From Maritimibacter dapengensis (GTDB taxonomy: Bacteria; Pseudomonadota; Alphaproteobacteria; Rhodobacterales; Rhodobacteraceae), in the NCBI RefSeq assembly GCF_019218265.1, contig NZ_JAHUZE010000002.1, positions 434,001 through 498,000 of the forward strand: a stretch of DNA of 64,000 nt, written 5' to 3'. The position numbers and the translations under genes were made by a program. Below are positions 50,415 to 57,827 of this stretch, one piece after another; position 1 is the stretch's first letter; every line of letters begins with the position of its first letter. The notes under the pieces are model-generated. The model worked only from the letters and a program-made list of their open reading frames with translations, was not told the DNA's origin and did not search any database.

Positions 50415-52799
50415 ATGAGCAGCTTCGACGACTCCCCCGAGCTTTCCGGTGCGCGCCCCTCCCTGAGCCAGATGGCGATGGCGGCGCGTCCGATGCCTTA
50501 TCTGGATGGGCTGAACCCGGCGCAACGCGAGGCTGTGGAGGCGCTGGACGGCCCGGTCCTGATGCTCGCGGGCGCAGGCACGGGCAAGACCAAGGCGCTC
50601 ACCACGCGCATCGCGCATCTTCTGAACACCGGCAAAGCGCGGCCCAACGAAATCCTCGCCGTGACCTTCACCAACAAGGCCGCACGCGAGATGAAGAACC
50701 GGGTCGGCAGTTTACTGGGCCAACCTGCCGAGGGGATGCCATGGCTTGGCACCTTCCACGCGATCTGCGTGAAGCTTCTGCGCCGTCATGCGGAACTGGT
50801 GGGGTTGAAGACGAATTTCACGATTCTCGACACCGACGACCAGATCCGGCTGATGAAACAGCTTATTCTGGCGGAGAACATCGACGAGAAGCGGTGGCCC
50901 GCCCGGATGCTCGCGGGCATTATCGATAATTGGAAGAACCGGGCTATCACCCCCGAGAACGTGCCGGCCGCCGACCACGCCCTGTTCAACAACCGGGGCA
51001 CAGAACTCTACGCAGCCTATCAGGCGCGGTTGAAGACTTTGAACGCGGTGGATTTCGGCGACCTGCTCCTGCATATGGTCACGATCTTCCGCGAACACGA
51101 TGACATCCTGCGCCAGTATCAAAGCTGGTTTCGCTACATCCTCGTCGATGAGTATCAGGACACCAACGTCGCGCAGTATCTCTGGCTGCGCCTGCTCGCC
51201 CAGACCCACAAGAACATCTGCTGCGTGGGCGATGACGACCAGTCGATCTATGGCTGGCGCGGGGCCGAGGTGGGCAACATCCTGCGGTTCGAAAAGGATT
51301 TTCCCGGCGCAAAAGTCGTCCGGCTCGAACAGAACTACCGCTCGACCGAGCATATCCTCGAGGCCGCCAACGGCGTGATACGGGGCAATGCCGACCGGCT
51401 TGGCAAGGAGTTGTTCACCGACGAGGGGCAGGGCGAAAAGGTCCGGCTCATCGGTCATTGGGACGGCGAGGAAGAGGCGCGCTGGATCGGGGACGAGATC
51501 GAGGCGATGCAGGGCGGTTCACGCGGCATGGACCCCAAGAGCCTCGACGACATGGCCATCCTCGTCCGCGCCTCACACCAGATGCGCGCCTTCGAAGATC
51601 GGTTCCTGACCATCGGCCTGCCGTATCGCGTCATCGGCGGCCCGCGGTTCTACGAACGCATGGAGATCCGCGATGCGATGGCCTATTTCCGCCTCGCCGT
51701 GTCGCCCGACGACGATCTCGCCTTCGAGCGGATCGTGAACACCCCCCGCCGGGGTCTCGGTGACAAGGCCGTGCAGACCATCCAGCGCACCGCGCGCGAC
51801 ATGGGCGTGCCACTTGTGGACGGGGCCGCGCGTTGCGTCGACGCCGGGACGATCAAGGGCAAGGGGGGCAAGGGGCTGTCCGACCTCGTGCAGGGCATCT
51901 ATCGCTGGCACAGCCAGGTCAGGGACGAGGCCGACACCCATGTCGAGCTTGCCGAGATGATCCTTGAAGAATCCGGCTACACCGAGATGTGGCAGAACGA
52001 CAAGACGCCCGAAGCACCCGGTCGGCTCGAAAACCTCAAGGAACTCGTGAAGGCGCTCGAGGAATTCGACAACCTGCAAGGCTTTCTCGAACACGTCGCG
52101 CTGATCATGGACAACGACTCGGATGAGGCCGAAGAGAAAGTCACCATCATGACGCTCCATGCCGCCAAAGGGCTGGAGTTTCCCGTCATCTTCCTGCCGG
52201 GGTGGGAGGACGGTCTGTTCCCATCGCAACGGTCGATGGATGAGAGCGGCCTCAAGGGGCTGGAGGAAGAGCGTCGGCTTGCCTATGTCGGCATCACCCG
52301 TGCCGAAGAACTCTGCACGATCTCCTTCGCCGCCAATCGCCGGGTCTACGGTCAGTGGCAAAGCCAGCTTCCTTCGCGCTTCGTGGATGAGCTGCCAGAG
52401 GAACACGTCGATGTGCTTACCCCGCCGGGGCTTTATGGCGGAGGATACGGCGCGGCTGGCATGGGCGCGACCGAAAGCTATTCCGGCGGCTCCCCCCTCG
52501 AAGACCGGGCGGCGCGGGCCGATGCCTACAATTCCCCCGGCTGGAAGCGGATGCAAACCCGCGGCGCGACCCGCGGCATGGCCAGCCCGAACGAAGCGCG
52601 CGGCCTGACCATCGACGCGACGGCGGTCTCGGCTTTCACGCAGGGCGACCGCGTGTTCCACCAGAAATTCGGCTACGGCTATGTGATGGGGATCGAGGGC
52701 GACAAGCTCGACATCGAGTTCGAACATGCCGGAGCGAAAAAGGTCGTGGCGAAGTTCATCGTGCCTGCCGACCGCGCCGGCGACGACATTCCCTTCTGA
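50415..52799 (+). CDS. uvrD: DNA helicase II, UvrD/PcrA type
   Basis: A 794-residue SF1 helicase starting MSSFDDSPELSG. Motifs in order: Q-motif LNPAQREAVEAL, Walker A AGAGTGKTKALTTR (about residues 55-65), Walker B VDEYQDTN, motif III GDDDQSIYGWRGA, motif V TLHAAKGLEFPVIFLPGWEDG and motif VI YVGITRA, with a Tudor-like C-terminal region ending FGYGYVMGIEGDKL. It unwinds DNA in nucleotide excision and mismatch repair. A LexA box precedes it. Confidence 0.93.
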   Translation: MSSFDDSPELSGARPSLSQMAMAARPMPYLDGLNPAQREAVEALDGPVLMLAGAGTGKTKALTTRIAHLLNTGKARPNEILAVTFTNKAAREMKNRVGSLLGQPAEGMPWLGTFHAICVKLLRRHAELVGLKTNFTILDTDDQIRLMKQLILAENIDEKRWPARMLAGIIDNWKNRAITPENVPAADHALFNNRGTELYAAYQARLKTLNAVDFGDLLLHMVTIFREHDDILRQYQSWFRYILVDEYQDTNVAQYLWLRLLAQTHKNICCVGDDDQSIYGWRGAEVGNILRFEKDFPGAKVVRLEQNYRSTEHILEAANGVIRGNADRLGKELFTDEGQGEKVRLIGHWDGEEEARWIGDEIEAMQGGSRGMDPKSLDDMAILVRASHQMRAFEDRFLTIGLPYRVIGGPRFYERMEIRDAMAYFRLAVSPDDDLAFERIVNTPRRGLGDKAVQTIQRTARDMGVPLVDGAARCVDAGTIKGKGGKGLSDLVQGIYRWHSQVRDEADTHVELAEMILEESGYTEMWQNDKTPEAPGRLENLKELVKALEEFDNLQGFLEHVALIMDNDSDEAEEKVTIMTLHAAKGLEFPVIFLPGWEDGLFPSQRSMDESGLKGLEEERRLAYVGITRAEELCTISFAANRRVYGQWQSQLPSRFVDELPEEHVDVLTPPGLYGGGYGAAGMGATESYSGGSPLEDRAARADAYNSPGWKRMQTRGATRGMASPNEARGLTIDATAVSAFTQGDRVFHQKFGYGYVMGIEGDKLDIEFEHAGAKKVVAKFIVPADRAGDDIPF

Positions 52800-52820
52800 T
52801 CCCACATTTTCCGATTACGC

Positions 52821-52862
52821 AAAAGAAAACGACGACGCCCGGGAGGAGGTGGACGTCGCCGT
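52821..52862 (-). terminator. Terminator formed by the last hairpin of the sRNA array
   Basis: The leftmost array hairpin (52829-52862) has a 9-bp GC-rich stem and is followed on the minus strand by TTTTCTTTT. It thus works as a Rho-independent terminator for the whole DUF1127-array transcript. Confidence 0.75.
52829..52862 (-). ncRNA. CCUCCUCCC hairpin 8 (distal)
   Basis: Arms ACGACGACG/CGTCGCCGT (9 bp with one G.U), loop class CGGGAGGAGGT on the + strand. It doubles as the terminator. Confidence 0.75.
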
Positions 52863-52872
52863 TCTTGCAAAC

Positions 52873-52904
52873 AAATGACCTCAGGGAGGAGGAAGAGGCC
52901 CTTT
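52873..52904 (-). ncRNA. CCUCCUCCC hairpin 7
   Basis: Arms AAATGACCTC/GAGGCCCTTT pair with one mismatch and one G.U in the minus-strand RNA; loop class CAGGGAGGAGGA. Confidence 0.7.
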
Positions 52905-52942
52905 GCGTCTTTGCCGGGGCGAACCCCGTATGTGTGTCCTGG

Positions 52943-52965
52943 GCCCCAGGGAGGAGGAGAGGGGC
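52943..52965 (-). ncRNA. CCUCCUCCC hairpin 6
   Basis: Short 5-bp GC stem GCCCC/GGGGC; loop class CAGGGAGGAGGA (here followed by GA). The weakest stem of the eight. Confidence 0.65.
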
Positions 52966-52979
52966 TTCGGACCTCGTCG

Positions 52980-53001
52980 GTTCCCGGGAGGAGGTGGGAA
53001 C
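52980..53001 (-). ncRNA. CCUCCUCCC hairpin 5
   Basis: Perfect 6-bp stem GTTCCC/GGGAAC with a 10-nt GGGAGGAGGT loop; class CGGGAGGAGGT. Confidence 0.7.
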
Positions 53002-53021
53002 GTCCGATCTCTTGTCTGAAC

Positions 53022-53055
53022 GGCGGCGCTCCAGGGAGGAGGAAGGAGCGCCGCC
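53022..53055 (-). ncRNA. CCUCCUCCC hairpin 4
   Basis: Perfect 11-bp stem GGCGGCGCTCC/GGAGCGCCGCC, the strongest of the array; loop class CAGGGAGGAGGA. Confidence 0.78.
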
Positions 53056-53066
53056 TTCAGGTCCGA

Positions 53067-53092
53067 ACCGATCAGGGAGGAGGAAGATCGGT
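53067..53092 (-). ncRNA. CCUCCUCCC hairpin 3
   Basis: Perfect 7-bp stem ACCGATC/GATCGGT; loop class CAGGGAGGAGGA. Confidence 0.72.
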
Positions 53093-53102
53093 CCGTATCT
53101 TG

Positions 53103-53142
53103 GACCCGGTCGCTTCAGGGAGGAGGAGAAGCGTCCCGGGTC
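53103..53142 (-). ncRNA. CCUCCUCCC hairpin 2
   Basis: Two stem blocks, CGCTTC/GAAGCG next to the loop and GACCCGG/CCGGGTC outside, separated by a small internal loop; loop class CAGGGAGGAGGA. Confidence 0.75.
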
Positions 53143-53148
53143 TTCTCA

Positions 53149-53172
53149 CGCGTCCGGGAGGAGGTGGACGCG
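53149..53172 (-). ncRNA. CCUCCUCCC hairpin 1 (proximal)
   Basis: Perfect 7-bp stem CGCGTCC/GGACGCG with GGGAGGAGGT loop, beginning 11 bp after the DUF1127 stop. Confidence 0.75.
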
Positions 53173-53182
53173 CTCGAAACTC

Positions 53183-53404
53183 TTACTTTTGCGAGCCGTA
53201 GGCGGCTTCGCGGGCCAGGAACGGGATCTCCGCGCGGGAGATGCCCAAATCGGCCAGGTCGCGGCCATCGAGGGCGCGAAGTTCGTTCAGGGTCTGGCGG
53301 TACACCTTGCGCTGGGCGCGGGCCTCGGCCAGGACTTTGAAAGTGGCAGACACGCGGTCAAGAAGGCCGTGGTCGGCGGTGCGAATGTCGGTTGCGTATG
53401 CCAT
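53183..53404 (-). CDS. DUF1127 protein, CcaF1-like RNA-binding candidate
   Basis: A 73-residue basic protein. The C-terminal DUF1127 motif is plain: TLNELRALDGRDLADLGISR followed by AEIPFLAREAAYG. In Rhodobacter sphaeroides the equivalent gene (CcaF1) is co-transcribed with the CcsR sRNAs, binds RNA and affects their maturation. Here the eight-hairpin array begins 11 bp after its stop and an RpoH-like promoter lies about 90-115 bp upstream, so the same stress-linked operon is inferred. Confidence 0.88.
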   Translation of the reverse strand: MAYATDIRTADHGLLDRVSATFKVLAEARAQRKVYRQTLNELRALDGRDLADLGISRAEIPFLAREAAYGSQK

Positions 53405-53494
53405 TTCGTTTCTCTCTTTCTGCTCTTGGCGCGCGCCGCTTTTCGGTTAGCGCCAACATCGTGTTCGAACATGTTCCGTTCGCTTGAGACGAAA

Positions 53495-53520
53495 ATGGGG
53501 GATTTGCTGCACCTGCACAA
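53495..53520 (-). promoter_or_regulatory. RpoH-like promoter for the DUF1127-sRNA operon
   Basis: On the minus strand TTGTGC and, 14 bases later, CCCCATTTT match the heat-shock pattern TTGAA-N13-15-CCCCATNT. It is about 90 bp upstream of the DUF1127 ATG. CcsR operons of Rhodobacter are known to depend on RpoHI/RpoHII. Confidence 0.6.
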
Positions 53521-53584
53521 TCCGTAGAATGCTCAATGCCGCTATGCAGCATTTGCATACGTAAGACTGACTTAATCATTTACG

Positions 53585-53598
53585 CAAGGTAAACCTTG
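53585..53598. promoter_or_regulatory. Short palindrome upstream of mrp
   Basis: CAAGGT-AA-ACCTTG is a perfect inverted repeat about 90 bp before mrp. A second one, TATGCA-N5-TGCATA, lies just left of it near 53542-53558. Either may be an operator; no regulator is suggested by sequence. Nothing else is seen in the 53405-53688 gap apart from the DUF1127 promoter. Confidence 0.25.
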
Positions 53599-53688
53599 GC
53601 GCGCGTCAAGTTCCGGGGCGCGGCGCCCCCCTTGTGGTCCGGGCTGAAACCCGCCACCTAAGTCCCAATAGACTTCGGAGGATGACTT

Positions 53689-54768
53689 ATGAGTTTGACC
53701 CGCGACCGCATTCTGTCGGTTCTGTCCAGCGTGGCCTTGCCCGACAATGGCGACCTTGCATCGCGTGATATGATCCGCGCACTGACGGTCGATGGCGGCA
53801 ATGTCAGCTTCGTGATTGAAGCGCCGTCGCCCGAAGTGGCTGCAGGACTCGAACCGCAGCGCAAGGCCGCCGAAGCCGCCGTGGCCGCGCTCGACGGGGT
53901 CGAAAAGGTCACGGTCATCCTCACCGCGCATGGCGCGAGCAAGCCCGCACCGCAAAAACCCGCACCCAACCTGCGCGTCGGCGGCCATCCGACTCCACAG
54001 GCCGGCCCGCAGAAAATTGCCGGTGTCGACCGCGTCATCGCCATCGCGTCGGGCAAGGGTGGGGTGGGCAAGTCCACCGTGTCGTCGAACCTCGCCGTCG
54101 CGCTCGCCGCTTCGGGCCGCAAGGTCGGACTGCTTGACGCCGATATCCTCGGGCCGAGCCAGGCGCTGATGATGGGCGTCACCGAGAAACCGACCTCGTC
54201 GGACGGCAAGCAGCTCGACCCGGTCAAGGCGCATGGGGTCGAGATCATGTCGGTCGGTGCCATCGTTGACCCGGATCAGGCGGTGGTCTGGCGCGGCCCC
54301 ATGCTCATGGGCACGCTCCAGCAATTCGCGTTTCAGGTGAACTGGGGCGATCTCGACGTGCTGATCGTGGACCTGCCACCGGGCACCGGGGACGTGCAAC
54401 TCACCCTGAGCCAGAAGGTCGAGATGACCGGCGCGCTGGTTGTGTCGACCCCGCAGGACGTGGCGCTTCTCGATGCGCGCAAAGCCGTGGACATGTTCCA
54501 CAAGGTCAACATCCCGGTGCTGGGCATGATCGAGAACATGTCATCTTACATATGCCCCAACTGCGGGCACGAGGCGCATCTCTTCGGCGAAGGTGGCGTC
54601 GCGAAAGAGGCCGAGAAAATCGGCGCTCCGCTCCTGGCGCAACTGCCGTTGTCGCTCGACGTGCGGCTTGCGGGCGACGCGGGCAAGCCGGTTGCCCTGA
54701 CCGACAGCGCGACGGGCGAAGCCTACCGCGCTCTCGCGGCGGATCTGGTTGCACGCGGCATTGCTTGA
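53689..54768 (+). CDS. mrp: Mrp/ApbC-type iron-sulfur cluster carrier ATPase
   Basis: A 359-residue P-loop protein that carries [4Fe-4S] clusters to target proteins. An N-terminal MIP18/DUF59-like domain (about 1-85) and a Pro/Ala linker precede the ATPase domain with the deviant Walker A SGKGGVGKSTVSSNLA (about 120-135), LLDADILGPSQ and VDLPPGTGD. The cluster-bridging CxxC pair is in YICPNCGHEAH. A GGAGG site lies 7 bp before the ATG. Length and layout are normal. Confidence 0.92.
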   Translation: MSLTRDRILSVLSSVALPDNGDLASRDMIRALTVDGGNVSFVIEAPSPEVAAGLEPQRKAAEAAVAALDGVEKVTVILTAHGASKPAPQKPAPNLRVGGHPTPQAGPQKIAGVDRVIAIASGKGGVGKSTVSSNLAVALAASGRKVGLLDADILGPSQALMMGVTEKPTSSDGKQLDPVKAHGVEIMSVGAIVDPDQAVVWRGPMLMGTLQQFAFQVNWGDLDVLIVDLPPGTGDVQLTLSQKVEMTGALVVSTPQDVALLDARKAVDMFHKVNIPVLGMIENMSSYICPNCGHEAHLFGEGGVAKEAEKIGAPLLAQLPLSLDVRLAGDAGKPVALTDSATGEAYRALAADLVARGIA

Positions 54769-54811
54769 CGACGATCTGCATCCGCGCTTTCCTGACAAGA
54801 GGGAGCGCGCG

Positions 54812-55267
54812 ATGTCCAAAATCAGAACCTGCCTATGGTATGACGGCGTGGCCGAAGAGGCCGCGCAGTTCTATGTCGATCTCATTCCCGATTCAGGGAT
54901 CGAACACGTCACGCCGGGGCCGGAGGGCAGGGCGCTCCTGGTAAACTTCCACCTCGCGGGCGTGCCTTATCAGGCGCTGAACGGCGGACCCACCTATGAG
55001 CTCAGCCCCGCGGCCTCGATCGCGGTCATGACCGAGGATCAGGACGAGACCGACCGCCTGTGGAACGCGCTCGTCGCGGATGGCGGGCAGGAAAGCCGTT
55101 GCGCCTGGTGCATCGACCGTTTCGGCATGAGTTGGCAAGTCGTGCCCAAGGACCTCCCGCGCTATGTCGGCGGCCCGGACCGTGAGGCGGCCGGGCGCGC
55201 GACACAGGCGATGCTGAAGATGAACAAGATCATCATCGCCGACTTGAAAGCCGCCTACGACGGCTGA
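54812..55267 (+). CDS. VOC-family protein, PhnB/3-demethylubiquinone methyltransferase fold
   Basis: A 151-residue protein of the glyoxalase/VOC superfamily, PhnB subgroup (IRTCLWYDGVAEEAAQFYVDLIP at the start, SRCAWCIDRFGMSWQVVP near residue 100). Such proteins are small bidentate metal-fold enzymes or binders whose function is often unknown. The ATG at 54812 follows a GGGAG site; the longer open frame overlaps mrp. Confidence 0.82.
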   Translation: MSKIRTCLWYDGVAEEAAQFYVDLIPDSGIEHVTPGPEGRALLVNFHLAGVPYQALNGGPTYELSPAASIAVMTEDQDETDRLWNALVADGGQESRCAWCIDRFGMSWQVVPKDLPRYVGGPDREAAGRATQAMLKMNKIIIADLKAAYDG

Positions 55268-55282
55268 TCCGACCTGATCGAC

Positions 55283-55470
55283 GGGATTTCATGGGACGGC
55301 GCGGTGCGCCACCGCGTCTTTCGGAGTCTCATGGGAAATCATGGACCATGCGCCGATTCACTGGAAAGTCAGCAGAATTCGAACATGGTATTCTATGGAA
55401 TCCGAATGGAATTTCACTTATTCCACCCCTGATCCGGTGAGAATTCCCCGATCTATGGGAATTCAGGGGA
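55283..55470 (+). promoter_or_regulatory. TGGGA-type direct repeats with ~10-bp pitch (MraZ box-like), upstream side
   Basis: GGGA-type units recur at 55283/55293, 55322/55332/55342, 55386/55396/55407 and 55456/55466, with 10-bp (once 11-bp) steps inside each cluster. E. coli MraZ binds TGGG repeats spaced the same way in front of its own operon. All are on the + strand, upstream of the putative promoter. Confidence 0.55.
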
Positions 55471-55609
55471 ACTTTTTTCAACTTTTTTCGCTACACCATA
55501 TATTGTGTATACTTTTCGAAGTTATCGCAAAATAGGTCGTTTTGTTCTCTGTTTGGACACCCTAAACCTTGTGATGCGACCCCTTTGAAAACTAGATATT
55601 GTGGCGATT

Positions 55610-55644
55610 TCCCATAAAAAGGTGTTGCTTCCCATGAAATCCCA
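55610..55644 (-). promoter_or_regulatory. MraZ box-like repeats in the mraZ leader
   Basis: TCCCA occurs at 55610, 55630 and 55640, i.e. TGGGA on the minus strand in a 10-bp register, about 100-130 bp downstream of the putative promoter. It mirrors the upstream clusters. Confidence 0.5.
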
Positions 55645-55941
55645 TGGCAATCATATAACCACGATGAGGACGGGAACAAAGGGGCGCACAAGAACCCCCG
55701 AAACAACTCCCAAGTCAGGTTTCATACAGGCACCCCGCTTCGTCGAAAAAAGAGATCCGACGCGCTCGCGAGCAGACATCCCCCCAGGTGGCGACCGCGA
55801 TCGGACGAACCCAGAGATGGGACGAGGGCGGCGGATTGGACAGTGGCAGCAGTTCAATCCGTCGTTTTCGTATCCAGCCCCCGAAAAGAGGGGCGAGGCG
55901 GACGGCGAACGAGGATGATTATCAAGGGGAGCCGCGGGACA

Positions 55942-56442
55942 GTGGCGCAGATGTTCAGAGGTGACGGGCTCCACAAGGTGGATGCGAAGGGCAGGGTCTC
56001 GATCCCGGCCCTGTTTCGTCGTGTTCTGGAAGCGACCGACCCCGACTGGACCGACGGCCTCAACGCCAATTTCGTGATCGTTTTCGGAGATCACCGCCGC
56101 AAGTATCTCGAATGCTACTCGATGGAGGCGATCTCGGAGGTCGACGACATCATCAAGGCCAAGCCGCGCGGCTCGAAGGGCCGCAAGATCCTGGAAAACA
56201 TGTATTACGGTCAATCGCTCCCGACTTCGGTGGACGAGACCGGCCGGATCGTTCTTCCGGCGCGGCTGCGGCAGAAGATCGGCCTCGAGAACGAAGCCTA
56301 TTTCATCGCCTCCGGCGACACCTTCCAGATCTGGAACCCGGCCACCTACGACGAGGTCGAAGCCTCCAGCAATGCCGAATACCTCGATGATCTGCCGGAC
56401 GACTTCGACGTCGCCGCGCTTCTGGACGAGGATCCGCGGTGA
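55942..56442 (+). CDS. mraZ: Transcriptional regulator MraZ
   Basis: A 166-residue regulator at the head of the division and cell wall cluster. It has two SpoVT/AbrB-like swapped-hairpin domains, seen as [18 protein letters not shown] and [18 protein letters not shown], which bind TGGG repeats. The GTG at 55942 (VAQMFRGDG) aligns with the usual M-x-x-x-FRG start of homologues; ATGs at 55915 and 55951 are alternatives. Its stop overlaps the rsmH ATG (TGATG). Confidence 0.88.
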   Translation: MAQMFRGDGLHKVDAKGRVSIPALFRRVLEATDPDWTDGLNANFVIVFGDHRRKYLECYSMEAISEVDDIIKAKPRGSKGRKILENMYYGQSLPTSVDETGRIVLPARLRQKIGLENEAYFIASGDTFQIWNPATYDEVEASSNAEYLDDLPDDFDVAALLDEDPR

Positions 56443-57428
56443 TGATGGTCTCTACCCCCGACGCCGCCCCCCATGTTCCCGTGCTGCTGCGACCGCTCCT
56501 TGACGCGGTCGCACCTGTTTCCGGGACTTGGATCGACGGCACCTTCGGGGCAGGTGGCTACGCGCGCGGGCTGGTCGAGGCCGGAGCCGAGCGGGTCATC
56601 GGCATCGACCGCGATCCGCTTGCACATGACATGGCCGCGCATTGGCTGGACGACATGCCGCAGATCGAGCTGAAGCTCGGCACGTTTTCCGAGATGGACG
56701 AGATCGCGGGCGAGTTGGTCGACGGCGTCGTGCTCGATCTCGGCGTCTCTTCAATGCAGCTCGACCAGAGCGAACGCGGATTTTCCTTCCTGCGCGACGG
56801 CCCGCTCGACATGCGGATGAGTCAGGATGGGCCCTCTGCCGCGGACCTCGTGAACGGTGCCTCGGAAGAAGAGCTCGCCGATATTCTCTATCATTACGGC
56901 GAAGAGCGTGCCTCGCGCCGCATCGCGAAGACCATTGTGCGCAATCGCACGACCAAACCGTACGAAACGACGGCGCAACTCGCCGCGACGATCGAAAGCT
57001 GCCTGCCGCGCGCCAAGCCGGGACAGAGCCACCCGGCGACCCGCAGCTTTCAGGCGATCCGAATCGCGGTGAATGACGAATTCGGACAACTCGCCGAGGG
57101 GCTCGAAGCCGCCGAACGCGCGCTGAAGCCGGGTGGAAAGCTCGCGGTCGTGACCTTCCATTCGCTCGAAGACCGCGTCGTGAAGCGCTTCATGCAACTC
57201 GCCGCCTCGTCAGGAGGCGGAGGGTCGCGTTACGCCCCCGAATCCGAACCGCACACACCACGGTTCGACCTCACCCCGCGCCGCGCCATCAGCCCGGACG
57301 ACGCGGAACTGCGCGACAACCCGCGCGCCCGGTCCGCCCGACTGCGCGTGGCCAGGAGAACTGATGCCGCTGCCGAACAGGTGGACCGCACCCAACTGGG
57401 CCTTCCGGCCCCCGCATGTCGAGGATAA
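56442..57428 (+). CDS. rsmH: 16S rRNA (cytosine-1402-N4)-methyltransferase
   Basis: A 328-residue SAM-dependent methyltransferase (MraW). It has the SAM loop [30 protein letters not shown] and [13 protein letters not shown] typical of RsmH, which modifies C1402 in the ribosomal P site. Coupled to mraZ by a TGATG overlap and 3 bp before ftsL. An in-frame GTG at 56439 and an ATG at 56445 are possible starts. Confidence 0.93.
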   Translation: MMVSTPDAAPHVPVLLRPLLDAVAPVSGTWIDGTFGAGGYARGLVEAGAERVIGIDRDPLAHDMAAHWLDDMPQIELKLGTFSEMDEIAGELVDGVVLDLGVSSMQLDQSERGFSFLRDGPLDMRMSQDGPSAADLVNGASEEELADILYHYGEERASRRIAKTIVRNRTTKPYETTAQLAATIESCLPRAKPGQSHPATRSFQAIRIAVNDEFGQLAEGLEAAERALKPGGKLAVVTFHSLEDRVVKRFMQLAASSGGGGSRYAPESEPHTPRFDLTPRRAISPDDAELRDNPRARSARLRVARRTDAAAEQVDRTQLGLPAPACRG

Positions 57429-57431
57429 CGC

Positions 57432-57827
57432 ATGATGCGAACGCTGCTGTTCGTCATGTCGACGATGATCGTGATGGCCCTGGGATACTGGGCCTATCAC
57501 GAGAACTATAAGACTCAGGCGGTGCTCGACGACGTCGAAGACCTGCAACGCGATATCGGCGCGAAGCGCGAGCGCCTTGCAGTGCTGCGCGCAGAATGGG
57601 CCTATCTCAACCGCCCTGATCGGCTGCGCGAACTTGCTGCGATGAATTTCGATCGCCTGGGTCTCTTCCCGCTCAGTCCCGAGCAATTCGGCAAGGTCGA
57701 TCAGATCGCCTTCCCCGAAGAGCCCGATCCATTGTCGCTCCTGCCGCCGGCCGAGGCCATCGACGTTCAGGCCGCGCTGGACATGATCGAAGACCTGCCA
57801 GCTTCAACCGACGAGACCCAAGAATGA
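57432..57827 (+). CDS. ftsL: Cell division protein FtsL
   Basis: A 131-residue bitopic membrane protein: one N-terminal helix (LLFVMSTMIVMALGYWAYH) followed by a periplasmic coiled coil (LDDVEDLQRDIGAKRERLAVL) and an acidic tail. It is part of the FtsBLQ complex of the divisome. Its position between rsmH and ftsI identifies it; sequence similarity in this family is low. It overlaps ftsI by four bases. Confidence 0.85.
   Translation: MMRTLLFVMSTMIVMALGYWAYHENYKTQAVLDDVEDLQRDIGAKRERLAVLRAEWAYLNRPDRLRELAAMNFDRLGLFPLSPEQFGKVDQIAFPEEPDPLSLLPPAEAIDVQAALDMIEDLPASTDETQE

Larger units (their letters stand above)
52829..53172 (-). ncRNA. Eight-copy CCUCCUCCC-motif sRNA array (CcsR/cuckoo-like)
   Basis: The stretch between uvrD and the DUF1127 gene has no convincing ORF but carries GGGAGGAGG on the + strand eight times (starts 52841, 52884, 52949, 52986, 53034, 53075, 53118, 53156). 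Each is flanked by its own inverted repeat, so the minus-strand transcript is a chain of hairpins with CCUCCUCCC in every loop. This motif, the hairpin form and the position directly after a DUF1127 gene are those of the CcsR RNAs of Rhodobacter sphaeroides (four copies there) and the wider cuckoo RNA family, stress-induced RNAs co-transcribed with the DUF1127 protein CcaF1. The loops are complementary to Shine-Dalgarno-like GGAGG sites. Confidence 0.88.
55268..55941. other. Regulatory region upstream of the dcw cluster
   Basis: A 674-bp gap with no credible ORF. Its left half is AT-rich and holds several TGGGA-type direct repeats and a likely promoter: TATACT at 55508-55513 with a T-rich block (ACTTTTTTCG) about 17 bp upstream. 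The right half (55650-55941) is an untranslated leader with no RNA family recognised; RNase P RNA, which can lie upstream of mraZ, is not seen. Confidence 0.6.

Noticed and set aside
52829-53172. CRISPR-like array because of regularly spaced GGGAGGAGG
   Set aside because: The constant core is only 9 bases, spacing varies from 37 to 65 bp, each core has its own inverted arms, and no cas gene is near.
53464-53477. GTTCGAACATGTTC as a LexA box upstream of the DUF1127 gene
   Set aside because: The two GTTC blocks are 6 rather than 7 bases apart, and the RpoH-like promoter explains the region better.
52865-53527. Open frames on the + strand across the array with many GGAGG sites
   Set aside because: Product is low-complexity Arg/Gly/Glu-rich and driven by the hairpin repeats; it also runs antisense through the DUF1127 gene and its promoter.
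53554-53565. CATACGTAAGAC shared with the repeat array at 15.88 kb
   Set aside because: A single 12-base match is expected many times by chance in 64 kb, and there is no 11-bp phasing at this site.
55268-55941. RNase P RNA upstream of mraZ
   Set aside because: The conserved GAGGAAAGUCC-type core and pseudoknot elements of RNase P RNA are not present.
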